Positions 54,047 through 64,000 of a stretch of 64,000 nucleotides of DNA are shown here, piece by piece. The notes beneath the pieces are model-generated. The model was not told the origin of the DNA. It searched no databases and worked only from the letters and a program-made list of their open reading frames with translations. The position numbers were made by a program, and so were the translations under genes. Source of the DNA: DASWJZ01 sp963814905 (lineage in GTDB: Bacteria > Pseudomonadota > Alphaproteobacteria > Rhizobiales > Afifellaceae); NCBI GenBank assembly GCA_963814905.1, contig CAWFEM010000021.1, positions 124,001 through 188,000 on the forward strand. Direction: 5' to 3'. Numbering within the stretch: position 1 is the stretch's first letter; the number at the start of each line of letters is the position of its first letter.

Positions 54047-55714
54047 ATGAGTGGTCTTCCCTATAGCGGGCCTCGCCTCGACCGGCTTCTGAAGAACCAG
54101 AAGCCTGGAAAGGCTCGCAAATTGAGCAAGAAGGAACTCGCGGCCGCGCCCCCGACGCCGGAGGTGGTTCAACTGCTCCGCCAGGGAAGGATGCTGCAGA
54201 AAGGTCGGGATTTCGCAGGCGCCGCAGCCTGTTATACGAAGGCTCTCAGCCTCCACCCCAATCAGCCCGATGCGTTGAACTACCTCGGCACCATCGAACT
54301 CGCCGCCGGCGAGATCGACGACGCGATCTACCTCTTCGACCGGGCGGTCCGCATCAAGCCTTCGGACATGTCCATACAGCGCAACCTCGGCGGAGCGCTT
54401 CTTGCCAAAGGAAACGCCGCCGGCGCGGAGCCCTTCCTGCGAAGGGCGGTGCAGATGGACCCAACCGACCCGATTTCCCTGACAACACTTGCCAACTGCC
54501 TGGTGCGCACCGGCGATATGGAGACCGCGCAACAGCTCTTGGAGGATGTTCTCGCGCGCGACCCCGACGACTTCATCGCGAGCGCCGCCTACGGTCAGCT
54601 CAACATCTCGCTCGGCAACCTCGAGAAGGCGCGCAAGGCCTACCGGCGACAAATGGAACTCGGCCGGACGTCGCCGCGCATTCTTTCGGGGCTCGCCTCG
54701 TGCGACAAGCTCGCTCCAGACTCGCCCGAAGCGATGGAGATCGAGCGCCAGCTGCAGCGGACCGATCTGACGGCGGGCGAGCACGCGGGACTGCATCGCG
54801 CTGCCGGAGAGATCGCGGATCGCGCCGGCCGCCACGACGAAGCGTTCCAGCACTACCTGGAAGCCGAGCGGCTTGCGCCGCCCGAGTTCGACGCCGAGAA
54901 GCATCGCGCCGTCTACCAGAACCTCAAGGACATTTTCACGCCGCGCTTCTTCGCCGAACGGGAAGGATGGGGCCATCCCAGTACGCGCCCGGTCTTCATC
55001 GTCGGCATGCCGCGCTCGGGAACGACGCTGACGGAGCAGATCATCTCCAGTCATCCCGACGCCGCGGGCGCCGGCGAGCTCGACGAAATGCCGAGGATCA
55101 AGAAGTCGTTCAAGGTCTTCGACATCGAGGGCTTCGCCAGACGGGTCCGTGGGCTGAAGCGTGCCGAAGTCCTCAAGCTGGCGGAAGGCTACCTCAAGGT
55201 TCTTGACGGTGTTTCATCCGACGCGCTGCGGGTTACCGACAAGATGCCGCACAATTACCTGAATCTCGGCCTGATCGCGCTGCTCTTTCCGAACGCCCGG
55301 ATCGTGCACTGCCACCGCGATCCGCTTGACAAATGCGTTTCCTGCTTCACCACGTCATTGGTGCGGCACTCGCACCCCTATGCGACCGATCTCGGTACGC
55401 TCGGCGCCTACTACCGCGAGTATGTCGGTCTGATGGACCATTGGCGCGCGGTTCTGCCGATTCCGATCTACGAATCGAAATACGAGGAACTGGTCGGCTC
55501 GCTGGAGGAAAACGCGCGTGAGCTGATCGACTTCATCGGGCTTCCCTGGGACCCGGCGTGTCTCGCCTTCCACGAATCGAAGCGCGCGATCTTCACCGCC
55601 AGCAAGACCCAGGTCCGCCAGCCGCTTTATTCAAGCTCCGTGGCGCGCTGGCGCCGTTACGAGAAGCATCTCGGCCCACTGATCGAGGGGCTGGGCGACC
55701 TCGTCGACGCCTGA
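54047..55714 (+). CDS. TPR-containing sulfotransferase, copy 2
   Basis: This intact 555-residue paralogue of the preceding gene starts MSGLPYSGPRLDRLLKNQKP. TPR units run from about 40 to 240 (FAGAAACYTKALSLHPNQPD, AIYLFDRAVRIKPSD, FLRRAVQMDPTDPIS). The sulfotransferase domain runs from about 305 to 550, with VFIVGMPRSGTTLTEQIISS and RIVHCHRDPLDKCVSCF. The acceptor is unknown. It follows copy 1 after 112 bases on the same strand; with the sulfoquinovose synthase upstream it forms a three-gene plus-strand group dealing with sulfur transfer. Confidence 0.92.
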   Translation: MSGLPYSGPRLDRLLKNQKPGKARKLSKKELAAAPPTPEVVQLLRQGRMLQKGRDFAGAAACYTKALSLHPNQPDALNYLGTIELAAGEIDDAIYLFDRAVRIKPSDMSIQRNLGGALLAKGNAAGAEPFLRRAVQMDPTDPISLTTLANCLVRTGDMETAQQLLEDVLARDPDDFIASAAYGQLNISLGNLEKARKAYRRQMELGRTSPRILSGLASCDKLAPDSPEAMEIERQLQRTDLTAGEHAGLHRAAGEIADRAGRHDEAFQHYLEAERLAPPEFDAEKHRAVYQNLKDIFTPRFFAEREGWGHPSTRPVFIVGMPRSGTTLTEQIISSHPDAAGAGELDEMPRIKKSFKVFDIEGFARRVRGLKRAEVLKLAEGYLKVLDGVSSDALRVTDKMPHNYLNLGLIALLFPNARIVHCHRDPLDKCVSCFTTSLVRHSHPYATDLGTLGAYYREYVGLMDHWRAVLPIPIYESKYEELVGSLEENARELIDFIGLPWDPACLAFHESKRAIFTASKTQVRQPLYSSSVARWRRYEKHLGPLIEGLGDLVDA

Positions 55715-55808
55715 AGCCGGCTTCCGGCGCGGCATGCGACCGGCATTAGGCCGGAACGGATCTCGGAAGGGATTGACTGACACCGCCAAACCCCGCATCT
55801 CCGGCGGT

Positions 55809-55899
55809 GGAGAGGTGGCCGAGTGGTCGAAGGCGCTCCCCTGCTAAGGGAGTAGACGTCAAAAGCGTCTCGTGGGTTCGAATCCCATCCTCTCCGCCA
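55809..55899 (+). tRNA. tRNA-Ser (anticodon GCU)
   Basis: A complete class II tRNA: acceptor GGAGAGG (55809-55815) pairs with CCTCTCC (55889-55895), followed by G and an encoded CCA (55897-55899). The anticodon stem CTCCC/GGGAG flanks loop CTGCTAA with anticodon GCT at 55843-55845, there is a long variable arm, and the T-arm contains GGTTCGAATCC. It reads AGC/AGU codons. Confidence 0.97.
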
Positions 55900-55967
55900 T
55901 TCGTCCGACATGGGCGTTCCCTGACCGGAAACCCACCCCAGTCGTCGCCGGATCCAGGGCCGCCGTC

Positions 55968-57083
55968 ATGAGCACCATCCTCTATCTGACGACAATCGAG
56001 TTTGGCCTCGGCGCGCGGAAAGAGCTGCCCCGCGCCTTGAACGAACTCGGCGTGCGCCAGCCGCTGGTCGTCAGCGACCACGGCGTCGCCGCCGAAGGCC
56101 TGCTCGACGAAGCGACCGGTGCGATGGACGCGCCGCGCTTCCTCGACGTGCCGGCCAATCCGACCGAGACTGCGGTCAAGGCGGCGCTCGAAGCTTACCG
56201 CGCTGGCGGCTGCGACGGGATCGTCGCGGTCGGCGGCGGCTCGCCGATCGACCTCGCCAAGGGCGTGGCGCTCCTGGCGACCCATGCCGGGCCGCTCGAG
56301 AACTACGCCGCGATCTATGGCGGCGTGGCGCGGATCACGCACGGTCGCGCCGGTCGTCGCCATGCCGACGACGGCGGGGACCGGCGCGGAGGTCGGCCGC
56401 GCGGCGCTGCTCACGCTCGACGACGGGCGCAAGCTCGGCTTCATCAGCCCGCACCTCATTCCGAAGCGCGCAATCTGCGACCCGGAGTTGACGCTCGGCC
56501 TTCCCCCTCGCCTCACCGCCGCGACCGGGCTCGACGCGCTCTCGCATTGCATCGAGACGTTCCTCTCGCCGCGCTTCAATCCGCCGGCCGAAGCCATCGC
56601 GCTCGATGGCGCGCGCCGCGTCTGGGGGAATATCCGCCCGCGTTCGCCAAGGGGAGGATCTCGATGCGCGGAGCGAGATGATGATGGGCGCGCTCGAAGG
56701 CGGCCTATCGTTTCAGAAAGGCCTCGGCGCAGTGCATGCGCTGAGCCACGCGCTTGGCGGGCTGCCCGATCTGAAGCTCCACCACGGCACGCTGAACGCC
56801 ATCCTGATGCCGGATGTCGTGCGCTTCAACGCCGACCATGTCGGCGACAAGATCGAGCGGCTGAAAGCCGCGATGGGCTTGCCGCCGATGTCGACCTTGC
56901 CGCGCGCTCGACCGGCTCAACGCCGAGCTCGGCATACCGGCCGGCCTCGGCCCGCTCGGCGTGACGGAGGCCATGTTCCCCTGGGTGATCGAGCGGGCGC
57001 TTGCCGACCACTCGACGCCGACCAACCCGCGCCAGCCGACCGCCGAGGACTACCGCGCGCTTCTCGCCGAAGCGATGCGGTAG
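55968..57083 (+). pseudogene. Iron-containing alcohol dehydrogenase (several frameshifts)
   Basis: This is a type III alcohol dehydrogenase of about 370 residues. The N-terminus (MSTILYLTTIEFGLGARKEL, VGGGSPIDLAKGVALLA) is in the first frame. After an extra base near 56339 the protein continues VAPVVAMPTTAGTGAEVGRA and ATGLDALSHCIETFLSPRFN in another frame; after about 56638 comes MMMGALEGGLSFQKGLGAVH with HALSHALGG in the third. The end, LNAELGIPAGLGPLGVT to ALLAEAMR and TAG 57081-57083, follows another break near 56890. The iron-binding histidines are present. Sequencing error is likely; the substrate is unknown. Confidence 0.82.
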
Positions 57084-57086
57084 GCT

Positions 57087-57397
57087 CTAGCGCCCCGCGA
57101 TCCACTCCCGCGCGGCCCTCAGCGCCGCCGCGATCTCCTCGCGGCTCATCTCGCTCGCGAGCTCTTCGCGATGCTGCGCCGCCACCCGGTCGCCACGCGC
57201 CGCGGCGATGTTGAACCACTTGTGCGCCTCGACCAGATCGACCTGGCCCTCGCGCCCGGTCGAATACGCCAGCCCCAGCTCGAAGAAGCTATCGGCACCT
57301 CGCCGCCGTTGACAGTCTCATCTGCAAGCTCATTGACCGCAATCCCCAATTGTCGACGGTTCGGCCCGTCTTCGTCAACGATCTTCGGCCGCCCCAA
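57087..57397 (-). pseudogene. Sel1-repeat protein fragment
   Basis: A minus-strand frame ending at 57087 encodes DSFFELGLAYSTGREGQVDL, then VEAHKWFNIAAARGDRVAAQ and ending AALRAAREWIAGR. This is a Sel1/TPR-like unit known from a small alphaproteobacterial family. No start codon exists in this frame before a stop about 20 codons upstream. Another frame (from 57397, MGRPKIVDEDGPNRRQLGI) joins it only through a frameshift near 57295. Only the C-terminal part is convincing, and the true 5' limit is uncertain. Confidence 0.5.
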
Positions 57398-57537
57398 GCT
57401 GCCCAGCGTTAACAGAGAGGCTTAACGGACCGTGACCAAATGGTTCATGAAGCGTTTACGCCACCTGGGAGATTTGATCCAACACGCAGTAAATATTGAG
57501 TTTTTCGTCGGCTAAGTCGCTGAAATCGGTTCGGATT

Positions 57538-58314
57538 TCAGCCTTCCTTCACCACGCGAGGAGAAAGACCGCAGGTGGCTCGCGGTCTCCGTCTGGCAAA
57601 GCAGATTAGGCGCCGCCAGCGCTGGCCGAAGAGGATCTTCTGCGCCTCCTTGTCGGTCGCAAGATCGACCGGCGGGTCGCGCCGCATCTCGATCGCTTTC
57701 GCGACCGCCGGGCGCGCGAGCATCCGGTCGATCCACGTTTTGACGTTCGGGAATTCGGCGATGTCGATCCCCTGCCGCTCGTAGGCCTTGATCCAGCCGA
57801 TGAGGGCCATGTCCGCGATGGAGTAGTCGCCCGCGATATAGTCCCGTCCTGCAAGGCGCTTGTTCATCACGCCATAGAGCCGATGCGCCTCATCGCCGAA
57901 GCGCTTGATGCCGTAGGGCACCTTCTCCGGAGCGTAGTTGCGAAAGTGGTTGTTGTGGCCGAAGACCGGCCCGACATTCGAGACCTGCCACATCAGCCAT
58001 TCTTCGACCGCGACGCGGCTCCGCTCGTCGGTGCCGTAGAAGACACCGAACTTGCGCCCGAGATAGATCAGGATCGCGGCCGACTCGAACACCGAGATCG
58101 GCTTTCCGTCGGGTCCCTCCGGGTCGACGATCGCCGGCATGCGATTGTTCGGAGCGATAGCGAGGAAAGAAGGCTCGAACTGCTCGCCCTTCCCGATGTT
58201 CACGTATTTGATCTCGTAGGGGACGCCCGCCTCCTCCAGGAAGATATTGATCTTCCAGCCGTTCGGCGTCGGCCAGTAGTAGAGCTCGATGGGCTTGGTC
58301 TGCGTGTGCGCCAT
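57538..58314 (-). CDS. Glutathione S-transferase family protein (YghU/YfcG-like)
   Basis: This 258-residue protein has a thioredoxin-like N-terminal domain (IELYYWPTPNGWKINIFLEE, FLAIAPNNRMPAIVDPEGPD, VFESAAILIYLGRKFG) and a helical C-terminal domain (DYSIADMALIGWIKAYER). It resembles disulfide-bond oxidoreductase-type GSTs such as YfcG. The last 20 residues (after KILFGQRW) are not family-like and may reflect a late frameshift that removed the usual stop. The ATG at 58314 starts the conserved region. Confidence 0.88.
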   Translation of the reverse strand: MAHTQTKPIELYYWPTPNGWKINIFLEEAGVPYEIKYVNIGKGEQFEPSFLAIAPNNRMPAIVDPEGPDGKPISVFESAAILIYLGRKFGVFYGTDERSRVAVEEWLMWQVSNVGPVFGHNNHFRNYAPEKVPYGIKRFGDEAHRLYGVMNKRLAGRDYIAGDYSIADMALIGWIKAYERQGIDIAEFPNVKTWIDRMLARPAVAKAIEMRRDPPVDLATDKEAQKILFGQRWRRLICFARRRPRATCGLSPRVVKEG

Positions 58315-58387
58315 GGGTCTCCTGAGGGGGGAAATGGACAGCGAGGCATGTGGCGCGCCCGGACGCTCGTTGCAATGCGAAAAGCCG

Positions 58388-59662
58388 TTACTGGCGCTTG
58401 ATTGCTGCCACAAAGAAGCCGTCGGTTTCGGAGCGTCGCGGCGTGAGAAGCACGGAGGTCTCGGATCACGTCGCCGGCGGCGCAACGTCCGGCAGCGCCG
58501 CGCTCCAAACCTCCGACTGGCGACCGGTTGAAATCGCCGGGTGCGCAGCGAGGAAGGCGGCGATGCGCTCGCCGTTTTCCGGCGGAAAGAGCGAGCAGGT
58601 GGCGTAGACCAGAACGCCGCCCGGCTTCACGAAACGCGCCGCCTCGGCGAGCACCGTGTCCTGCTCGGCCATCCGCTTCAAGCGCCTCGGGCGTCACCCG
58701 CCACTTCGCGTCGGGTCGCCGCCGCCAGACGCCGGTGCCCGTGCAGGGCGCGTCGACGAGCACGCGGTCCATCTGACCATCAAGGTCGTCGAGCCCGCCC
58801 GGCTCCGGCGGTCGGACCTGCACGTTCCGCGCGCCGGCGCGCTTCAGGCGCTCGAAGATCGGCGGAAGCCGGGTCTTGTCGGTGTCGGTCGCGTAGATCT
58901 GGCCGCGGTTCTCCATCGCCGCGGCGAGCGCCAGCGTCTTGCCACCGGCGCCGGCGCAAAGGTCGAGCACCTGCTCGCCGCCGTGCGCGCCGACGAGGAG
59001 CGCGCAAAGCTGGCTGCCCTCGTCCTGCACCTCGAAGCGTCCGCGTTGAAAGCCCTCCTCCGCCTGCACGTTCGGATGCCGGCGCGCGCCTTCGACCGGC
59101 GCGATGCGAAGGCCGACGGGCGAAATGCGCGTCGGCACGGCGCCGAGACGCGACAGCCGCTGCACCACCTTCTCGCGCGTCGCCTTCAACGTGTTGACGC
59201 GGAGGTCGAGCGGCGGCCGGCCGGCGAGCGCCACGCCCTCCGCGACCCAGTCTGGGCCGAACGCCGCCGAGAAATACGGCGCCAGCCATTCCGGAACGTC
59301 GGCGCGCACATGCTCCGGCGCGGCGGAGATCGCGGTTCGGGGCTGAAGCCGTCCGGGATCGGCGGCGGCGCATGGCGATCGTCCGCGAAAGCGGCGTTGA
59401 GCGACGCCGGCGTCTCGCCCCATTCGAGGACCGCGACGCCGAGCGCGAGGTGCCAGGGCGTGTCGCCGCCCATGCGCCAGGCAAGCGAGGAGCGCTTCCG
59501 CAGCGCGTCGTAGACGAGGTTGCCGATCGCCGCCCGGTCGCCCGAGCCGGCGAAACGGTGCGACAGCCCCCAGTCACGCAGCGCATCGGCGACCGGCCGG
59601 TGCCGCGCCTCGATGTCGGCGAGCACCTCGATCGCCGCGGAGATCCGGCCGGCGAGCTTCAT
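58388..59662 (-). CDS. RsmB/NOP2-type rRNA cytosine methyltransferase (frameshifts)
   Basis: This SAM-dependent m5C rRNA methyltransferase of about 425 residues has an NusB-like N-terminus (MKLAGRISAAIEVLADIEAR, GDRAAIGNLVYDALRKRSSL) and a Rossmann core with SAM motif VLDLCAGAGGKTLALAA and the catalytic cysteine motif RVLVDAPCTGTGVWRRRPD. A second cysteine motif, VYATCSLFPPENGE, follows. Frames change near 59335 (apparently a missing base), 58680 and 58485; the end SETDGFFVAAIKRQ with TAA 58388-58390 is recovered in the last frame. The start ATG overlaps the stop of the MAPEG gene in ATGA. Confidence 0.82.
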
Positions 59663-60072
59663 CGGGCGACTGAAGAGCGAGAGGAACTCCGATCCACATC
59701 GCGACGAGGAGAGTGTGCCGGCGAGGAATGCATAGAAGCGGCGAGGCACGTGGTTCCGGTCGTGTGGATCGCGGTGTGGACGACGCGCGTGGCGAAATAG
59801 GACCAGGCGAGCGTCACCATCAGCACGGTCGCGCCGACAAAGGTCGCGATGGCGAGAAGCGCGAAGAACAGGATCGGCGTCTCGAACTGGTTGTGCATGT
59901 TGTTCGAGATCTTGCGCACACGTTCCGGATAGGCGTCGCCGCTGAACGCGATGTCGGCGAGGCGAACGTGTCGCGGCGATCGCCCGGACGCGCTCGAGCC
60001 CTTTCCACGTGACCAGAAGGAGCGTCCAAAGAAGCTGCGCCAGTGCCGGATAGACGAGCGCGTAAGACGCCG

Positions 60073-60076
<4 letters not shown>
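59659..60076 (-). CDS. MAPEG family membrane protein (frameshifts)
   Basis: This membrane protein of about 139 residues resembles the MAPEG family (microsomal glutathione transferase-like). Segments in different frames are YALVYPALAQLLWTLLLVTW, DIAFSGDAYPERVRKISNNM, and HNQFETPILFFALLAIATFV continuing to ATRVVHTAIHTT, then RRFYAFLAGTL. Breaks lie near 59965, 59755 and probably 59700. The start ATG (60074-60076) overlaps the guaB stop, and the stop TGA (59659-59661) overlaps the rsmB start. Both are clean ATGA junctions that support the outer limits. Confidence 0.72.
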
Positions 60077-61579
<1,503 letters not shown>

Positions 61580-61786
61580 GCCAAGCCTCCTGAAATAAGG
61601 GACCGATCGCAGGCCGGGACGGCCGCGCGATAAGGAATCGGCTCAGGGATTGGCGGGGGTCACTAACACGCCGGCCGCGGCTTGGAAACTCCCCGCGCGC
61701 AGGGCAGCTGCGACAACCGCCGCAGGCCCTGCCCGCCCCATTGCCGCGAAGGTGTGCTAGAGCCTCCGCCGGCAATCTGGAATCCG

Positions 61787-63207
61787 ATGCCCGACCGAAT
61801 CCTCCTGCCGCTGATCGTCGCCTGCGCGCTCTTCATGGAGAACCTCGATTCGACGGTGCTTTCCACGGCGCTGCCGGCGATCGCCGCGGATTTCGGCGAG
61901 AGCCCCATCCATCTGAAGCTGGCGCTCACCTCCTACCTTCTCGCCATCGCGGTCTTCCTGCCGGCGTCCGGCTGGCTCGCCGACCGCTACGGCGCGCGCA
62001 CCGTCTTCCGCCTGGCGATCGCCATCTTCACGATCGGCTCGATCCTTTGCGGCTTCTCCGGCTCGATCGGCTGGCTCGTCTTCGCGCGCGTCGTCCAGGG
62101 CATCGGCGGGGCCATGATGGTCCCGGTCGGCCGCCTGGTGATCCTGAAATCGGTGCAGAAGCGCGAGCTCGTCGGCTCGCTCGCCTGGCTGACCGTTCCC
62201 GCCCTGATCGGCCCGGTGATCGGCCCGCCGCTCGGCGGCTTCATCACCACCTATTTCGAGTGGCGCTGGATCTTCTGGATCAACATCCCGGTCGGCCTGC
62301 TCGGGCTCGTGCTGGCGACGCTCTTCATCCCCAACCTCCGCGGCGACGCGCGCGTCCGCTTCGACGTCCGCGGCTTCGTGCTCTCCGCGCTCGGGCTCGC
62401 CGCCTTCATGACCGGCTCGACCTCGCTCGGCCTCGGGCTGCTTCCGCTGCCCTTGACGCTTCTGCTTTTCTTCGGCGGCGCGGCGCTGCTTGCCGCCTAC
62501 GTCGTGCACAGCCGCCGTTCGCCCAATCCCATCCTCGACCTCTCGCTCTTCCGCATTCCCGACCTTCGCGATGAGCATGACGGGCGCCCTGCTCTTCCGG
62601 CTCGGCGTCGGCGCGACGCCGTTCCTGCTGCCGCTGCTGCTGCAGATCGGCTTCGGCCTCTCGCCGTTCCAATCGGGCTCGATCACCTTCGCGTCCGCGA
62701 TCGGCGCGATCGCGATGAAGTTCGCCGCGCCGCCGATCCTGCGCCATTTCGGCTTCCGCAGCGTGCTCACCTGGAACACGGTGATCGCGGGCAGCTTCGT
62801 CGCGCTTCCGGCGGCCTTCACGCCGACGACGCCGATCGCGCTGATCATCGCGCTGCTTCTCGTCGGCGGCTTCTTCCGCTCGCTGCAATTCACCAGCATC
62901 AACGCGCTGAGCTATGCCGACGTGCCGCCGGAGCGGATGAGCCGCGCGACGACGCTTGCGAGCGTCGCGCAGCAATTGTCGCTGAGCGTCGGCATCTCGG
63001 TCGGCGCGATCACGCTCGAGTTGGCGACGCGCTCGACCGGCGGCGCGATCGAGGCAAGCTCGTTCCGGCCCGCCTTTATCCTGATCGGCACTCTTCGCCC
63101 TGCTCTCCCTCGTGCCGTTCCTGCGCCTCTCGCGCAGCGCCGGCGACGAGATGTCCGGCCGCCAGCCGGCGCCCGACGCGGTGACCGTCATGCGCGAGCG
63201 GGGTTAG
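61787..63207 (+). CDS. MFS multidrug exporter, DHA2 (EmrB/QacA) type (two frameshifts)
   Basis: This proton-driven efflux protein of about 473 residues has 13-14 predicted membrane helices. The N-terminal half contains DRILLPLIVACALFMENLDS, the loop motif GWLADRYGARTVFR and the antiporter motif LIGPVIGPPLGGFITTYFEW. After an extra base near 62563 the protein continues in another frame (FAMSMTGALLFRLGVGATPF), and after another near 63095 in a third (ALFALLSLVPFLRLSRSAGD). It ends at TAG 63205-63207. The span, two bases over a multiple of three, agrees with two insertions. The substrate is unknown. Confidence 0.85.
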
Positions 63208-63210
63208 TCC

Positions 63211-63259
63211 GCGCATGATCCCGAAAAGTGGGGACCGGTTTTCGGGCAAGATCATGCGG
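63211..63259. repeat. Palindromic intergenic repeat of Hyphomicrobiales type
   Basis: An imperfect palindrome with arms CGCATGATC...CGAAAA and TTTTCGG...GATCATGCG around GTGGGGACCGG. I recognise it as a dispersed intergenic repeat found in very many copies in Rhizobiales genomes. It lies between the convergent MFS and rlmE genes and may act as a transcription or mRNA 3'-end element. It is the only copy I see in the window. Confidence 0.75.
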
Positions 63260-63272
63260 AAAAGAATGCCCG

Positions 63273-63971
63273 CTACTGCGGGCCGCCCCTGAACCCTGTC
63301 GCGAGCAGATAGAGCTCCGGGCTGTCGGAGCGGCTTGCCGGCGGCTTGACGTGCTGCACCTTGGCGAAGTCGCGCTTCAGCTCCGCAAGCAGCGTGTTCT
63401 CCGTGCCGCCGCGAAAGACCTTGGCGAGGAAGGCCCCGCCGGGCTTCAGGACGTCACGCGCGAAATCCGCCGCCGCCTCGCAGAGCGCAACGATCCTGAG
63501 ATGATCGGTCTGGCGATGGCCGGTCGTCGGCGCGGCCATGTCGGAAAGGACGACATCCGCCTTCTCGCCGCCGAGCGCCAGTTTGATCAGGTCCGGCGCG
63601 TCGGGGTCGAGGAAATCCTTCTCCAGCACCACGACGCCCGGCAGCGGGTCCATGCCGAGATAGTCGATGGCGACGACGAGCGGTGCGTCGTCGGTCGAGT
63701 CGACGCGCGCCGCGGCGATCTGCGACCAGCCGCCCGGCGCCGCGCCAAGGTCGACCACGCGCCGGCCCGGCTTCAAAAGCCCGAAGCGGTCGTCGATCTC
63801 CGCGAGCTTATAGGCGGCGCGCGAGCGGAAGCCCTCACGCTTGGAGCGGGCGACATAGGGATCGTTCAGCTGCCGTTCGAGCCAGCGCTGCGACGAGAGC
63901 TTTCGGCCGCGCGCCGTCTTTACGCGCGTGTGCAGCCCGCGAAGGCCGGAGCCGCCGCCTGCCTTCTTCAC
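63273..63971 (-). CDS. rlmE: 23S rRNA (uridine-2'-O-)-methyltransferase RlmE/FtsJ
   Basis: This 232-residue SAM-dependent methyltransferase modifies U2552 of 23S rRNA in late 50S assembly. It has the family core RSRAAYKLAEIDDRFGLLKP, the SAM motif VVDLGAAPGGWSQIAA, VLSDMAAPTTGHRQTDH and a late LKPGGAFLAKVFRGG, supplying the K-D-K-E catalytic set. The N-terminal extension is basic and glycine-rich. The start is a GTG at 63971; the frame stays open to the window edge, so a more upstream start outside the window is possible. Confidence 0.93.
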   Translation of the reverse strand: MKKAGGGSGLRGLHTRVKTARGRKLSSQRWLERQLNDPYVARSKREGFRSRAAYKLAEIDDRFGLLKPGRRVVDLGAAPGGWSQIAAARVDSTDDAPLVVAIDYLGMDPLPGVVVLEKDFLDPDAPDLIKLALGGEKADVVLSDMAAPTTGHRQTDHLRIVALCEAAADFARDVLKPGGAFLAKVFRGGTENTLLAELKRDFAKVQHVKPPASRSDSPELYLLATGFRGGPQ

Positions 63972-64000
63972 GGCGCGCGCGCGCCGCTGGAGCCCGCACC

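Overview
The window is a high-GC bacterial chromosome segment, best read as an alphaproteobacterium of the Hyphomicrobiales (Rhizobiales). The evidence is the recO/era/rnc/lepB/acpS/pdxJ/rel/rpoZ block, the dapA-smpB/slt neighbourhood, a RopA/Omp2-like porin, HWE and HisKA_2 histidine kinases, a DUF2062 protein, and the palindromic intergenic repeat at 63211-63259 that is typical of that order. Genus-level placement is not possible from the sequence alone.

Region by region. 1-7 kb: the end of a peptide-type ABC solute-binding protein, a membrane CHASE4-like/PAS/GGDEF/EAL protein for c-di-GMP turnover, and a Pat-like fusion of an ADP-forming acyl-CoA synthetase to a GNAT acetyltransferase. 7-12 kb: a minus-strand signalling cassette (LOV-like HWE kinase without the photoactive cysteine, single REC, double REC, REC-EAL) divergent from a Crp/Fnr regulator, with two 16-bp palindromes 22 bp apart between them. 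12.5-20.9 kb: a giant glycine-rich autotransporter preceded on the same strand by an AraC-type regulator. 21-25.4 kb: guaA, a DUF4118 HisKA_2 kinase, a DUF4864 protein and a zinc-free MDR oxidoreductase. 25.5-30.3 kb: gatC-GNAT-gatA-small gene-gatB, all on the minus strand. 30.4-32.4 kb: YHS protein, GST and a UPF0173 hydrolase. 32.4-42 kb: the core block recO, era, rnc, lepB, acpS, pdxJ, DUF2062, rel and rpoZ, interrupted by an LLM oxidoreductase and a FitAB-like toxin-antitoxin pair with its own 18-bp operator palindrome. 42-49 kb: NYN protein, type 5 uracil-DNA glycosylase, a DUF4160 stub plus intact DUF2442, smpB, dapA, lytic transglycosylase and a hydrolase. 49-56 kb: a porin, a UDP-sulfoquinovose synthase (SQD1 family) and two tandemly duplicated TPR-sulfotransferases, then tRNA-Ser(GCU). 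56-64 kb: iron-type alcohol dehydrogenase, Sel1 fragment, GST, the chain guaB-MAPEG-rsmB joined by ATGA overlaps, a DHA2-type MFS exporter and rlmE.

A caution applies throughout. Many genes carry single-base frameshifts (gatB, gatC, porin, first sulfotransferase, alcohol dehydrogenase, rsmB, MAPEG, guaB, MFS), and they become dense after 56 kb. Because several of these genes are essential and the conserved protein resumes at once in another frame, I read them mainly as sequence or assembly errors. Most of those I could resolve are single extra bases, and four of them sit in an AT(T)CCCGA context. For such genes the outer coordinates of the whole interrupted gene are given.

The candidates most worth following are the cysteine-less LOV/HWE-kinase cassette with its tandem operator, the giant autotransporter with its adjacent AraC regulator, and the possible sulfo-sugar locus (SQD1 plus two TPR-sulfotransferases).
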